Assembly (NCBI GenBank): GCA_029747015.1
Contig: JAKOGI010000443.1
Coordinates: forward strand, 82,501 to 146,500
DNA from: Carnegiea gigantea
Lineage: Eukaryota; Streptophyta; Magnoliopsida; Caryophyllales; Cactaceae
DNA length: 64,000 nt
Reading direction: 5' to 3'
This document shows positions 21,290 to 32,263 of the stretch, piece by piece. The first letter of the stretch is position 1. Each line of letters begins with the position of its first letter. Made by a program: the position numbers and the translations under genes. The notes beneath the pieces are model-generated. The model saw nothing but the letters and a program-made list of their open reading frames with translations. It had not been told where the DNA came from and did not search any database.

Positions 21290-22157
21290 TAAAAACCATA
21301 TTGCTTTTTGAAACAAATCATTCTAATAGGGACACCGACGGAACAATTGATTTTTCTTCATAAAGGTTTTTGAAAGGCGCCCAATTAATCAGTAGTACGG
21401 GGACCATTTTGACTTCTTAGTCCCCGACCAAGGATCCAAATTCGGGGGTAATGGTATAACGATGTAATAGGGTGTATCACATGACTACTCGTTGTCAATG
21501 ATGGCCCTTACTATTCAATAAGAGAAATCAAACTTTTAATCACACTAGCACACATTCATACAACATGTTACCATAAATCATGTTACATCGTACAAAAGGT
21601 ACAAAGTTTTATGCAATGCAAAGAAGAGTAAAGAAAATAGGTTGCATCCGTGAAGGACTACCTAAAGATTACATCTTTAGCAATGGCGAAGCCAAAACCA
21701 TAATAAAAAGAGATCAAATAGAAAAGTAGGAGAAAGATAAAATTTTTCCTCAAGACAACTCACATGATTTACTTGGAGCACCTAACGAAGTGATTAATCC
21801 TCAGTTCCCTCACTTGGAGACTTGGGACTTAATCTCTTGAATTTATACAAAAATCCTCAATGGTTTTTCAACTGTCACAACAATGATCTCTTGTGTCTCA
21901 TTAATCTTTATCGACTTATGATGATTTGGTGATACTAATGCTAGGTGCATCCTCCTTTTATAGCAAATGAGATAAATTGACTTAGCCTAGGAAAAGAAGA
22001 CCTACTCCTAATATTATTAAACCTAATCTATTTCGGTTCACTAATTTAATTAGGAATCTGATTTAACTAGGCATGATTGACTAATTAGCATTAGGACTAG
22101 GATTAACAAAACTAATTGAGACTTAGAATGAGGGAAACAAAGCTGGAACCTGACCAA
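21290..22157 (-). mobile_element. Tat-type LTR remnant
   Basis: In minus orientation a G-run (CAGAGGGGACT) at about 22,168-22,158 is followed by TGGTCAGG, a possible LTR start. A TATA box, CTATAAAAGGAGG, lies at about 21,967-21,955. Transcribed leader-like sequence follows, then GATCCTTGGTCGGGGAC near 21,430, which could be U5 or a primer site. The left end is uncertain (either about 21,453, at TATACCA, or about 21,290). It could be the 3' LTR of the element to the right, the 5' LTR of the one to the left, or both. Confidence 0.45.
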
Positions 22158-22440
22158 GTCCCCTCTGGGTGAATCGGCTAGCTTCCAAGCCCATTGGTCC
22201 TATTCACTCGCACTTCCGTCATTTTTTATTCAATTCATTGTACTGTCATTCACTTAATTAAACTTTTTTCTTATTAATACAAATGCCATTATCGGGCGAT
22301 TTAAAAGTACAGATGCCATTTTTAAACATTTACCATTACCTCCACTTTGATGGAGTTTGAGTAAAGTGATGGTCAAAGTAACGGTCTTTGCTTGTAGTTG
22401 GTTATCTCGCTGTGTCAATGTGATACCTAAACCTGGACCG

Positions 22441-22665
22441 CTGAGAGTGTTAGGATTTAGCATCCACCAACTTTCACTGTGACAGTGGCTGGTGATGGAA
22501 AATCAAAACTTGAGCACTGAGGGTAATAAGATTTCGCATCTACCAACTTTTGCCATGATGGTGGCTGATGGTGTGAAATCCAAACATGGCCACTGAGGGC
22601 CCTGATATATGGGGTCCAAATACTTCCACTGTGATGATGGACTAATGATGTCTTAATGTTCTGGG
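22441..22665. repeat. Tandem repeat, 76-bp unit, three copies
   Basis: Three units start with CTGAG at 22,441, 22,517 and 22,593, so the period is exactly 76. Units share CCAACTTT..CTGTGA and GTGGCTG. The third is shorter and more diverged. It sits between the extra ORF and the LTR, where Tat elements are known to carry variable tandem repeats. Confidence 0.75.
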
Positions 22666-22689
22666 AGCTAGCGAGCTCTCATATTTCAC

Positions 22690-23130
22690 CGAATAAGCGA
22701 ACATTGTGCTGGTCTAGTAGATTTTGCTTATCATCGAATAAGCGGACTTGCCGCTGGTGTAGCGTATTGCCTTGTCGCCGGAGCAACAGACTTTCACCTC
22801 TGTAGTGGATCTCTCCTTTCACGGCATTAGTGGGTTTTCAACGAATTTATCCTTTTGTCAGATTAGTGCACCTTTTACCGATCTAGCGGGTTCCCTTTTG
22901 CTAGTCTAATAGACATTTCGCCGGTTCAGCGGACTTATCCATTTGTCGGATTAACGGATCTTTTGTCGATCAAGCAGACTTATGAATGTATTCTTTTGCC
23001 GGATAACCGCATTTTTGTGATCTAGTGGACATATGAATGTATCCTTTTGCTGGACTAGTGGACCTTTTACCGGTCCAGCGGACTTACCTCTTCACCTGAT
23101 TAGCGGACCTTTTATTGGTCTAGCAGATTC
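22690..23130. repeat. Degenerate minisatellite, about 20- and 40-bp periods
   Basis: About 440 bp in which CCGGATTAGCGGACCTTTT-like and CCGGTCTAGCGGACTTA-like half units alternate with much variation. A single unit, CACCGGATTAGCGGACC, occurs alone at 32,265-32,281, at the left edge of copy C. Confidence 0.75.
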
Positions 23131-24123
23131 TTGAATTCATGATCTTATTTATGGTCTGTTGCCTTATTTGCTTACTATTATTTTCTTATGCATGCTTTGA
23201 ATAACTTGAGTGATAAATTCACAAGTTTAGGCTTGTCAATTGCTTGATATGGAGTGGTGAACCCTGACGAGTCCCCTATTTATGAATTGGTCCTCTTTGC
23301 CACTTGTAGCTTACTTGATGCATTAGAAAGGCTGTTTTGTGGCCATAATTCCCCTCGGAAGCCAAGCATGTCCTTTTTGACCATTTCTTCCACTTTCCAT
23401 CTTGTTTTTTACTCTTTTGACAACACAAGGCATGTGAAGTTGCTTATTTAAGGAACCAGCCGGGCCCTTAGGCACATTCTTTCTTCTCTCTTTTCCTTTG
23501 GTTCTTTCTTATTGACTGAGGATGATATTGCTCAGGTCCTTAGGCTAGTTTTCTGGCTTTTTCTTCTTTTTTTGATGCACTTCAGATGCTTGAATTCTTT
23601 AATTTTCTCCTTGAATTAGAGTGTTTTCTTTGCATGCTTTTAGCAATGAATCTCCAAGTGGAATTGGTCGGTTTTCACCTTTCTTTGGCTTTGCATGGGT
23701 CATGTCATCCCTCTATCTTGTATTCGGGTGTGCATTTACCTCCTAATTCCTTCGAATTTGTCATCTCTCTGTTAGAAACATTGTACTTGTGTTTTGAAAA
23801 ATCATAAGTGTAAGGAGAGATCGTCTACCTCATAACAGGTAAGGGTTCCTCAAGACTCCTTCATAGAGGGGCACGAGGGGTCCGTTGATGCCTAGAATGG
23901 CCATAATCTCTTGCCAAATTCGGGTTGTCCTACATCTTGCCATACTATTGTAAATGCAGTAAGTGTTCTTTCTTCACCATTCTTTGTTATTTCCATGGAA
24001 TATGGATCTGATTGTCACCTTTTGTTTTTTTTCCTTTTTCGAGGATGATGTAATGAGGGGTGTTGGTGCCCCTAGGAAATTTCTAAGGGAGTTAAGACAT
24101 CATAGATTTCAAATCTGAGCCCT
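23131..24123. other. Region between tandem repeats and extra ORF, copy B
   Basis: It aligns with 32,285-33,360 of copy C, including GCATGCTTTGAATAACT and TAAATGCAGTAAGTGTTCTTTC. No domain was recognised; it may hold the first, ruined exon of the PMD frame. Confidence 0.5.
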
Positions 24124-25900
24124 GTTGGAGCACACAGGGTTTGGTGCATTCTATTTCGCATTGAGTAGAGTCGCGGATTTAAACGATTGATGTGTGACTC
24201 ACGGTGTGGTCGAGAGGTTATGGGACACCACCAATACATTTCATCTCCCAATGTGTGAGATGCCTATATCTCATTTTGAATTTGCAATGCTAGCAAGTCT
24301 TGTATTGATAGGGAGCTATTATTATACCAGGAGGATTCTTATACCAATCGCAACCAACTTTTGTATCTTTTTGGTCCAATCATGGAGTCTATTCCTCATG
24401 AAGACTATTTTTCTTATAGTATTCTCAATGATGACGAGAAGTGAACACAGCATTTGCTTAATTAATGATCCAACATCATTCTTACCCTTCTTCTTAACAC
24501 GACTATGTTTGCCAATCTTTGTAACCTTTGTTATTTTCATCCGCTGGTTGACTTAGATAGAGTAGAAACCTTAGACTGGGGAGTTCCTACATAAGCCACC
24601 CTTATCCATGGCATGTAAAAAATCGAGGTACTTATGGGAATGCAACGTACACATATACCCATTAGGGGTTTGTGGACAGTTATCGAGGAAACAAAGTTTT
24701 TCCTCTTTTACTTCCTCCAATACTAGACAATGTTTAATGTCAGCTATTTTATTTTGAAGCTTTAGTTTAATGAATATTTCCTGAATCTGTCACCGAGGCT
24801 ACGAGCTCCCACAAGCTTTCCTACATTGGTCCCGTGGACCAAAGGATACTAAATTCAATGGCAGTTTAAGTTAGGAAATATTCAATGTCTCCATGCGGGC
24901 ATCAATGCTTCGGAAATTGTAACGTTGTTTTATTCAAAAGGTAACTCAATATTCTTCTGACCCCCTCCTTTGTAGGCCAATTTTCGCCTATGGGAAAATC
25001 ATATTCCGACTCCGGAAGTTGAAGACGCCCAATTCAATAATCAGTAGTGAATCCTTCTGGAAGGCACTTTTCGTTTCATCTCGTACTTTGATGAGCGGGT
25101 TACAGTATAAATTGCAAACCAATGGCCTCCATTTGTTCCTCTAGATACACAATAATTTGTGTTGTATGTGAGGACTCTTGTCGTAGATGATATGGCAGTC
25201 AAGAAGTCGGGTATCTATTTTGTGGAATGTGTTTAGCATTATAAAACCCATCTTCAGTGCCTCATCACCTGTTGGTCATATATTATTTTTTACAATCTTC
25301 CCTTTCATTCCACATTCATAATGCTAACGTTTGTAATGCAGGCGATTACTACCGACGCTCTTATACTGGGCCTGAATGTTTGCATATCTGGAGAAGGGCA
25401 GGAAGCCATTTATGTAGATATCCCATTGTTTCTTAATCAGAGTGCCTGCAACTCCTGTCTCCACCTACTTTTACTAGGGTATGTGTATTGCTTACTTTGT
25501 ATGCTATAAGCTATACGACAACCTTTTAACTATTCTCTTCTTTTCAGTATAACCTCCAAAAGTCTTGGGTAATATTGTGCCTTTTCCACTTGGTAAGAAG
25601 ACCATTTGTAGACCTTTTTACTTGCCATCATCCTCGAACGGACGAGATGAGTTTCTCCCTTTTAGTTGACCTTGTATAGTATTCCCTCTGATCCACTCAT
25701 CTTCCTTTATGGCACAGGACTTGAAGAAGATGCTCTTCCTTGGAGGTCTCATGGCTCTCGTTCTAGGAGGGGTTCTTTTGCCAGAGCTAGAGATATTCCT
25801 AAGTCTTCCTGTGCGAAAGAGAGGAGCTCATGTCCTGAATTCCCATTAGTGGTGGATCCGCTAAAATTTACGATGTTGTAAATCCTTATGCCCTATCCAG
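24124..25900 (+). pseudogene. PMD extra-ORF remnant, copy B
   Basis: It contains DTTNTFHLPMCEM at about 24,220, the hallmark start of the plant mobile domain, followed by FEFAMLASLVL. Later pieces run in parallel with copies A and C in changing frames. A minus-strand Tat integrase lies at 28,300-28,940, so the PMD frame is antisense to gag-pol and lies between integrase and the 3' LTR. PMD proteins include cellular MAIN/MAIL proteins and transposon-borne forms; this one is best read as transposon-borne. No intact product is possible. Confidence 0.7.
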
Positions 25901-26640
25901 TTCTTAGGGAGAAACTTATGTGTCATGTATTCTATATAGTTATTCTTCCCCTGGAGTGGTGCATGATGATCATTCAGGCTATTTCGAGGCTCTTAGAGGC
26001 AATCCTGAGCTGACATGGGCACCCGTCGTGCCTCGATTAATTATGCTTATACTTTAGGCTTCGTTGAATACTTCATCAGTGGAAGTAGTAATGGATTCTG
26101 AGATAATCAGTATGGGCAACTCACTAAGTTCATGCATGACGCTTTGGCTATGATGTTTTAATATAATTTCTATACAATGTTACTTTTATACGAATTGTTA
26201 TACAAGCTCACTATGGCTCTAATGTGCAGTAACCCCCATTTCCTCCAAAAATAATAACACAAAAAAAGAAAAAAGGATATAAAAACATTTAAGAGCTCTG
26301 TGGTCCTAAGTAATAATTCAAAAACTTTATTGAATGATTTCTAAATTACAATTAATCCCCTTTTACAGACCAGAAAGTGAAAAGAAATAACAAAAGGAAG
26401 AAAACAGGCAGGGGCCTGGCGTTGGCTACCAGTAGGTATCTCCATTCGGCCTTTCCGACAAGTTCAAATTGGAATTGCCTTTCTTGCGCAATCCGAATAG
26501 GATTTAGCTATTGACACCACAAAGTCATGGAACACTACCGGTTCCTTAGAGGCAACTGGCTGAATTCTACTTGGATTTTAATTATCTCTTTGTAGCTATA
26601 AGTTAAGGTTGCCTAGCTGGCTAATTTTCATCAATTGACA

Positions 26641-27890
26641 ATGAGAACGCTAGCTAAAAAAGAAATCCCAAATGTCGTTTGAAAAGATGTTAATATCTTG
26701 GCTCCTGTCCCTCGATACCATCGATAAGCATGACCTTAAAGACTTCACTTGGGTGGTCTTCTTAGCCTTCATCAAATTAAGATTTCGTTGGATTTACTTA
26801 GGCCTGCTGCCACTTTTTGGGGTTCCAAACTACCCGTCTTTTACTTTGGCAAACATGAATTACGTCCACCAGTGGAGGAATTTAGTGCACCTATTGGCCT
26901 TCCCCTTTATTACCCTCATATTCTGCTGTACATCAGTAGGGATCTTCCTTCTTTATATGGTCAGACCTTAGGTCTAGTAAGGAAAAAGTGGCCACCGTAT
27001 ACTTTTTGGATGAAGTAGACTTTATGGTATAATCTCTAACTTTTAGAAGAATGGTTTATCCCTTTATAATCTGTTTAGGCGTAAAGCTATCCCCATTGTC
27101 TTCTCAGGGCTTTCATATTTGTGGTCGGTTTTGCAAATAGAGGGGCCTGTGATGGCTTTGGCCATAGTAGAGGCAGTGCGCCATGACCAATCACCCATGT
27201 CCCACGTCATTGAGAGGCTATCTTGTGTTTAGAGTGCATCCGCTGTTACTCAAATCAATTTTTCTTGGTCCTACTATTCTTTTTTCTCCTTTTTTTGTTC
27301 CGATTCATCAATTTTATTTACTATTGGAGCATCTAAGACTAATAAAAATTCCAAATAAGATAGACACCTACCTAGTTTCGTAATTCTCCCAAAGGAATAG
27401 ACTTTCTAAGGATCAGCCCATAGAGAGCTAGGTCAACTTCTTGGTGAAAAATCCTCATGCTCGTTGGGTCACTTGGTGGTGGTGCATATGATGATTTGTG
27501 ACCAATAGAGAAAGCCTTGTCTATGCCCATCTCATTGGCTTATTCGCTGGTAATTATTATTTTTTGGGTGGGGTAATGAGGCAATTCGATTATAAACAAC
27601 ATGTACCTATAGTGGATTACATCATACCTGAGTCCTCTTCACCCATCAAGTCTTAGGTGGACTATTGTTTTCATCTTTCTACTACTGTGATGTCATTTGT
27701 CCTACACTCTCCTCATGTCTCAAAGCATTATCTAAAGTAGACAACCGAATGTGATGCTGAGGCAAGGGAGGCTCTTCATGCTTAGGAGAGCTCTATTAAG
27801 AAAGGAATGGCTGAGAATGTCTCATCTTGAAATAAGAAGAACAAAGCCGAGGATCCTACCCATAAAAGATAGTCCACTCGATCGTGAACG
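26641..27890 (+). pseudogene. DUF7745-like extra ORF, copy B
   Basis: The start region (LISWLLSLDTIDKHDL) is in one frame. SSLHQIK-like residues, then YFGKHELRPPVEEFSAP, are in the next frame (near 26,850), so a frameshift lies near 26,760. A C-terminal block near 27,570-27,860 reads MRQFDYKQHVPIVDYI and HVSKHYLK, the R-Q-[FL]-G-[YF]-.-Q form seen near the end of PMD and DUF7745 proteins. Copy A (7,378-7,760 and 19,804-20,330) is its closest relative here. It could be a second exon group of one PMD-DUF7745 gene rather than a separate ORF. Confidence 0.55.
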
Positions 27891-28299
27891 ACAATAAGTT
27901 AAAGAAGGATTAGGAACTTTAGCTTTCCCTCTTTTACATGTTTTCTTTAGAATAAAATTTAGCTCTTTTGCATAGAAGTATGCTACTAGGACGTTCGTTT
28001 TGAGTTGTATGCTCCTATAATTTTCTGGATGGCAATAAAAGTATTAACTTTGCTCTTATCACCATTGAAAGTCCCTAATTATTTGAGCTTTTCCTGGTTG
28101 CATTAGCTTTTCATTTTTTTTTCCCCCGCTGGATTGACCTTGTTTGCATAAGAGAGGCAGAGACCCAACGTAAATATACTAGGAACCCCACTTGGTTCCA
28201 ATAGGAAACCAACCGGTTTCCCTCATTATTGGCCTATTATGAACCTTTGAGATAATACTTCTTTGATTGATCCAAGTTAGTATATTAAGTATATTCCTC
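27891..28299. other. Spacer between extra ORF and integrase
   Basis: No coding similarity seen on either strand. It should hold the decayed C-terminal part of integrase (minus strand) and the 3' end of the antisense ORF. Confidence 0.4.
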
Positions 28300-28940
28300 T
28301 CCATTCATATCTATAAGCTTCACTGCTTCTTCGGGTAAAATAGTTTTTATGATGTCTTGGCGTAACCAACTAGGTCAAAACTTTCCCGATGGGTCCTATA
28401 TTGGGGCCCCTATCTTCTTTAAAACTAGATTGTGTTTTAAGAAGTCCCTAGCTAGGCTTCAATTTTTATTGAAAGCTCTTGAAATCTAGGCTTGGTAAAT
28501 CTGGACCTTATGAAATGCCCTTAGCCATCTTTTCATCCAACAGTACCAGTTCTTCATATTAGCCTTTTGCCCATTCCAACTCTGGGATTTGGCTTTCTGT
28601 AATTACTCTAAGTGATGGTATTGCTATTTCAATTGGGAGTACCGCTTCCATTCCATATCAAGCAATATGGGGCTGCCCTTGTGTAGGCACGAATTGACAT
28701 CCTATAACCCCATAAAGCAAATGAGAGTTTATCAGGAAAATTTTTAGCCATTTTCTCAATTGTCATCCGGATATTTGTGTCAGCTGCTTTGACCACTCCA
28801 TTTGTCTAAGGATTATAAGGAGATGACTTATTATGCTGAATCTTTTTTTTTTGGCACATATGTTTTTGTTTCTTGGTTTTATTGCATTGCTTGCTTAAAT
28901 CATTTGTTCATTATACTAATATTTGGTAATGTGTGGTCAA
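28300..28940 (-). pseudogene. Tat-lineage Ty3/gypsy integrase remnant
   Basis: The minus strand from about 28,850 reads HNKSSPYNP, TNGVVKAADTNIRMTIEKMA and LSFALWGYRMS. After one frameshift near 28,650 it reads MEAVLPIEIAIPSLRVITE and LEWAK. This is the end of the integrase core and the following conserved stretch, in the form typical of Tat/Ogre-type elements (usual form: SSPYRPQTNGAVEAANKNIK and YGMEAVLPIE). Downstream (leftward) sequence is too decayed to read. The CACTA element inserted at 28,947 cuts off the upstream part, which should reappear beyond the CACTA right end. Integrase would have joined element DNA to the genome. Confidence 0.85.
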
Positions 28941-28946
28941 AGTATT

Positions 28947-29230
28947 CACTACCTAAAAAAAAAAGTGGCTTTTACCAATAGACATTCAGTGACAAATTAC
29001 ACTTTCTTTTGGTAAAAATAAGTTTTTGCAATAGACTATACTGTTTGTTCATAATAAAGTTTTGAGTGTTAGGGGGACAACAAATATAAAATTATCTATT
29101 GTCATTATAACCATGTTACCAACAATCACATTTTCTATTGGTATTGTGATCACATTATTAACATCACCTTTGAAAAACTTTTGAGGGTATTACCCAACTA
29201 TATTATCGTTGGAAAAATGGAACAACTTTT
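28947..29230 (+). repeat. CACTA 5' terminal and subterminal repeats
   Basis: CACTACCTAAAA is followed by GTGGCTTTTACCAATAGACA and several TTACC/GGTAA motifs in both orientations (for example TTTTGGTAAAAATAAG near 29,010 and CTATTGGTATTGTG near 29,135). Such arrays bind the element's own transposase in En/Spm elements. Confidence 0.75.
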
Positions 29231-31086
29231 AAAAAGAGAACACTATGCTAATAATACTTTACAAAAATAAAACATAAACCCATTGACTACCTAGTCTAGG
29301 CATTCCATGTAAAAGAGATTAATTAAAAGAAAAAACACCACATTTATGTTTGAAATTCACAAGTCTAGGATAACCATCTTCACCTCTAGCTTCTGCCTTT
29401 CTTGTTTGCTTCTGGTTTCTTACCTCTGTCTTCGCTCCTTCTTCTATATACTTCTTCAGTTCCCTTATCTCTCAGTCTATCCTAAGCATTGAATATCATA
29501 TCAATCACCATTGTTGATGTTGTTCAATTCTCAATTTTTGCAGGTAACAGTCATCTTCCTTTCAGCATTTTTCGATTCACTTTAGGTTTTTTGATTTATC
29601 TCCTCTTTTAATATGCTCTAAGCTTCTAATTATGACTCCGTTATGTACTTGTAGCCCCTTTCCAGCAATGTTGGCTGAATAAGCAAGGGTTTGGTGCCAG
29701 AAATTGAGACTAAATGCAACAACAATGATAATTAGGGATTTGAATTTCCAATTCCCTTAAGGTATATTGTTTTCGAAATTCCCTTGAATTTGTTGGGTTT
29801 GAATGGCATCTAAGGGTAGTAGGATATACGGTTCAAGATGTTTTATTGCCATTCTTATAATGATGAACTACTATAAAGAGTCCTTTGGTTTGAATGTTCT
29901 CAATTTTTACTATGTGGTTTGAATTTGTCGGGTTTGTAAATTATTAAAACTTGGAAGTGTCCATTGTTATCTTAAGGATGTTGAGCAATAGCTAATTGTG
30001 CTTCTATTATAATGATGAACTAATTTAGGGTTTTCGTCATTTATAGTCTGTTAATTGATAAAAATTTACAATTTGGTCTCCTTTGTGATACTCGAATTAC
30101 CATTGCTGGTTTATCGTGTTGTGGTTATCATTTGTGGTATGCTCTGTTGTAGTGTTGATTTTGCAATGCAAAAGTTGTGTTGCTACTATTTCCTGTTCTG
30201 CTTTGGTTTTGTGTCTATTCAAGAACAATCTCACACATCATATTTCACTTCAAAACGAGTTCTAGCTACTTAGTTCCTATTCTGTTCTGCCAAGATCATA
30301 TAAATCCCATTCGTGAATGCCTCAAAAAGCCTCTGTTTAAGATTTTCATTGCCTATAAATGTTAGAATCTATCTTGGCATGCTCTTCGATCCAAACTCCA
30401 ACTGTTGATCTACATCGTTTTAGATAGCACTAGAGTAAAGTGCCTACATGAAGGCACATTAAAAAAACAGTTGTTCATGGCTCTCCAGGTCATCTTAACA
30501 TAGAACACAAAACTATCATACCAAAGATCGCTAACCTATCTTTGGTGTTGAATGTTCTATTATGCCCATGTCCAAATTGTAGATTATGGGCTTTCTTTTT
30601 TTCAATTGTATTATTACAGATTATGAGCTTATTGATGCTTGTAATGACCATATTTAAATTGTTGCCTTTTAGCAAACCAAGGGGAGGGGGTTGACCTTTA
30701 TTCTACATCACTTTTTTGTTTTCGTTTAATCTCCATACGCTTTCCTTTTAGTCCCTTCTTATATGTATATGTAATACATTGCTGTATTCTTTTCAGCCGT
30801 ATTTGAAGTATATGCTTATGCACGTCTACTAAACACATGTTCTGCTCGTATAAATAACATCTATGAATATGGATAATAGCTTAGAGATCTTTCAATTGTA
30901 TTATGTACAATTTTGACAATATGTTCTTGAAAGCCTTACTCATATCAATAACTTATAGAATTTTCAATTTCTTTGCGTAGGAGTTTGATGATATGTTCTC
31001 AAACGGCTTATGTATATGCAAGTCTTTGATATCAATTTTCTTTCTTTCTTGTGTAATGTATTTGGTTAAATGTTTTTGGCCTGCTA
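29231..31086 (+). other. CACTA 5' non-coding region
   Basis: No coding similarity. A pyrimidine-rich stretch at 29,380-29,480 followed by TTTTGCAGGTAAC near 29,540 could belong to an untranslated first exon and intron, but nothing confirms this. Confidence 0.35.
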
Positions 31087-31396
31087 TGAGTCTATTCTTT
31101 TCGTTGGCAAGTTCCAATTTATCAACGTCAACCCATTTTAACTCACTTCAATAAAAAAATTCCAACTTCAACCCGCTTCAAGCAACTTCAGCTCACTTAA
31201 ACAAAAAAATTCCAACTTCAACTTATCATGTAAAAAAAAATATACCAACTTCTTCTGACTTCTTCCAACTGCAACTCACTTCAATCTACTATAACTCACT
31301 TCTACCCACTTCAATCAAAAAATACTAACTTCAGCCAATCTTAACCAACTTCTGCCATTTCCCAACCAATATTTCCTAATGAAAAGAACAAGCCCT
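31087..31396. mobile_element. Candidate miniature element with ACTTC repeats
   Basis: Ends are imperfect inverted repeats: TCTATTCTTTTCGTT at 31,091-31,105, and the complement of AATGAAAAGAACAAGC at 31,378-31,393. Between them, 31,120-31,370 is filled with degenerate CAACTTCAACCCACTTCA units, all in one orientation. TATG occurs at both edges but no full target duplication is clear. The superfamily is uncertain. Confidence 0.45.
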
Positions 31397-31424
31397 ATGC
31401 ATTGTACATGCAAGCAATGCTTAG

Positions 31425-32263
31425 CTTTTTTTTCCCCCCATTTCAACTTCTTTATAGTTAGGCAATAAAATGTCAATGTCACCATTATATCCTTTACATA
31501 TATTTTATAACTTTCCTTTGTTTCAAAGAATACTTGATTGAGATTAATAAGTTAATAAACTAATTTATATTATATTATTCTTTTGAACCCTATTTATTTA
31601 ATTATGCATGCATTGCGTGCATATCAAAACTGGTATCCAATGTCCTCTGGTGGAGGTATATGAAGTGCCCAATAATAGGAAGCAAGTCATAACTGTCCAA
31701 CTCAAGCAAAATAGATAAGTACAATGTTGGTTTTCTCTCGTGAAAAAGAACTTCATTGCTTTGGATTGTGAGACTAGGCCTTAAATTTAAGCTGCCATAT
31801 ACGCTTGGTGATTTTGGGGCTCTGTAGGATCGTATTGGTTGTATGTTGCTATAGTGGTTATTGTCGTTTTTCTTTTTTGTAGGTTATATCTAATTAGTTG
31901 CTTCGAGCAAGTTGTTATCTTTACAATCATCAAATGCTTGATCACAGTTGTGAACTTAATGGTGTTCGACTATTTCGATGGCCTTGTGAATGTCGTATAG
32001 GATTTTTATTTCTCGTTTCTCTCTTTGATTTATGAGTAATTCTATTTGTAATATGCAAGTAGACTGAAAAGTTAATTTTCTTTCACATGGTCTTTTATTT
32101 TTGTGTTAATCCTAGTCTTTTTGCTGAGTCAAAATTCATGATGTTTAAAAACTTTGTACTTCGTGATTGATAGGTTCTGGTACCTTTATTACATTTTCCT
32201 CCTCTGTAGTAGTTGACTCCCCTAGTCCTTGAGGTAATCATAATTGATGATACTACTATGTCT
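31425..32263. repeat. Direct repeat D1 flanking captured segment
   Basis: About 840 bp matching 35,533-36,380 in the same orientation, with shared stretches such as GCATGCATT..GCATATCAAAAC and TGGTGATTTTGGGGCTCTG. It ends at ATGTCT, where copy C begins. It lacks LTR-like TG..CA ends and a primer site. Confidence 0.8.

Noticed and set aside
24322..24540. Basic minus-strand frame in copy B.
   Set aside because: It is the opposite strand of the PMD remnant, which has real motif matches on the plus strand.
30055..30365. Possible small membrane proteins in the CACTA 5' region.
   Set aside because: Hydrophobic composition follows from T-rich sequence. No homologous motif and no second copy to compare.
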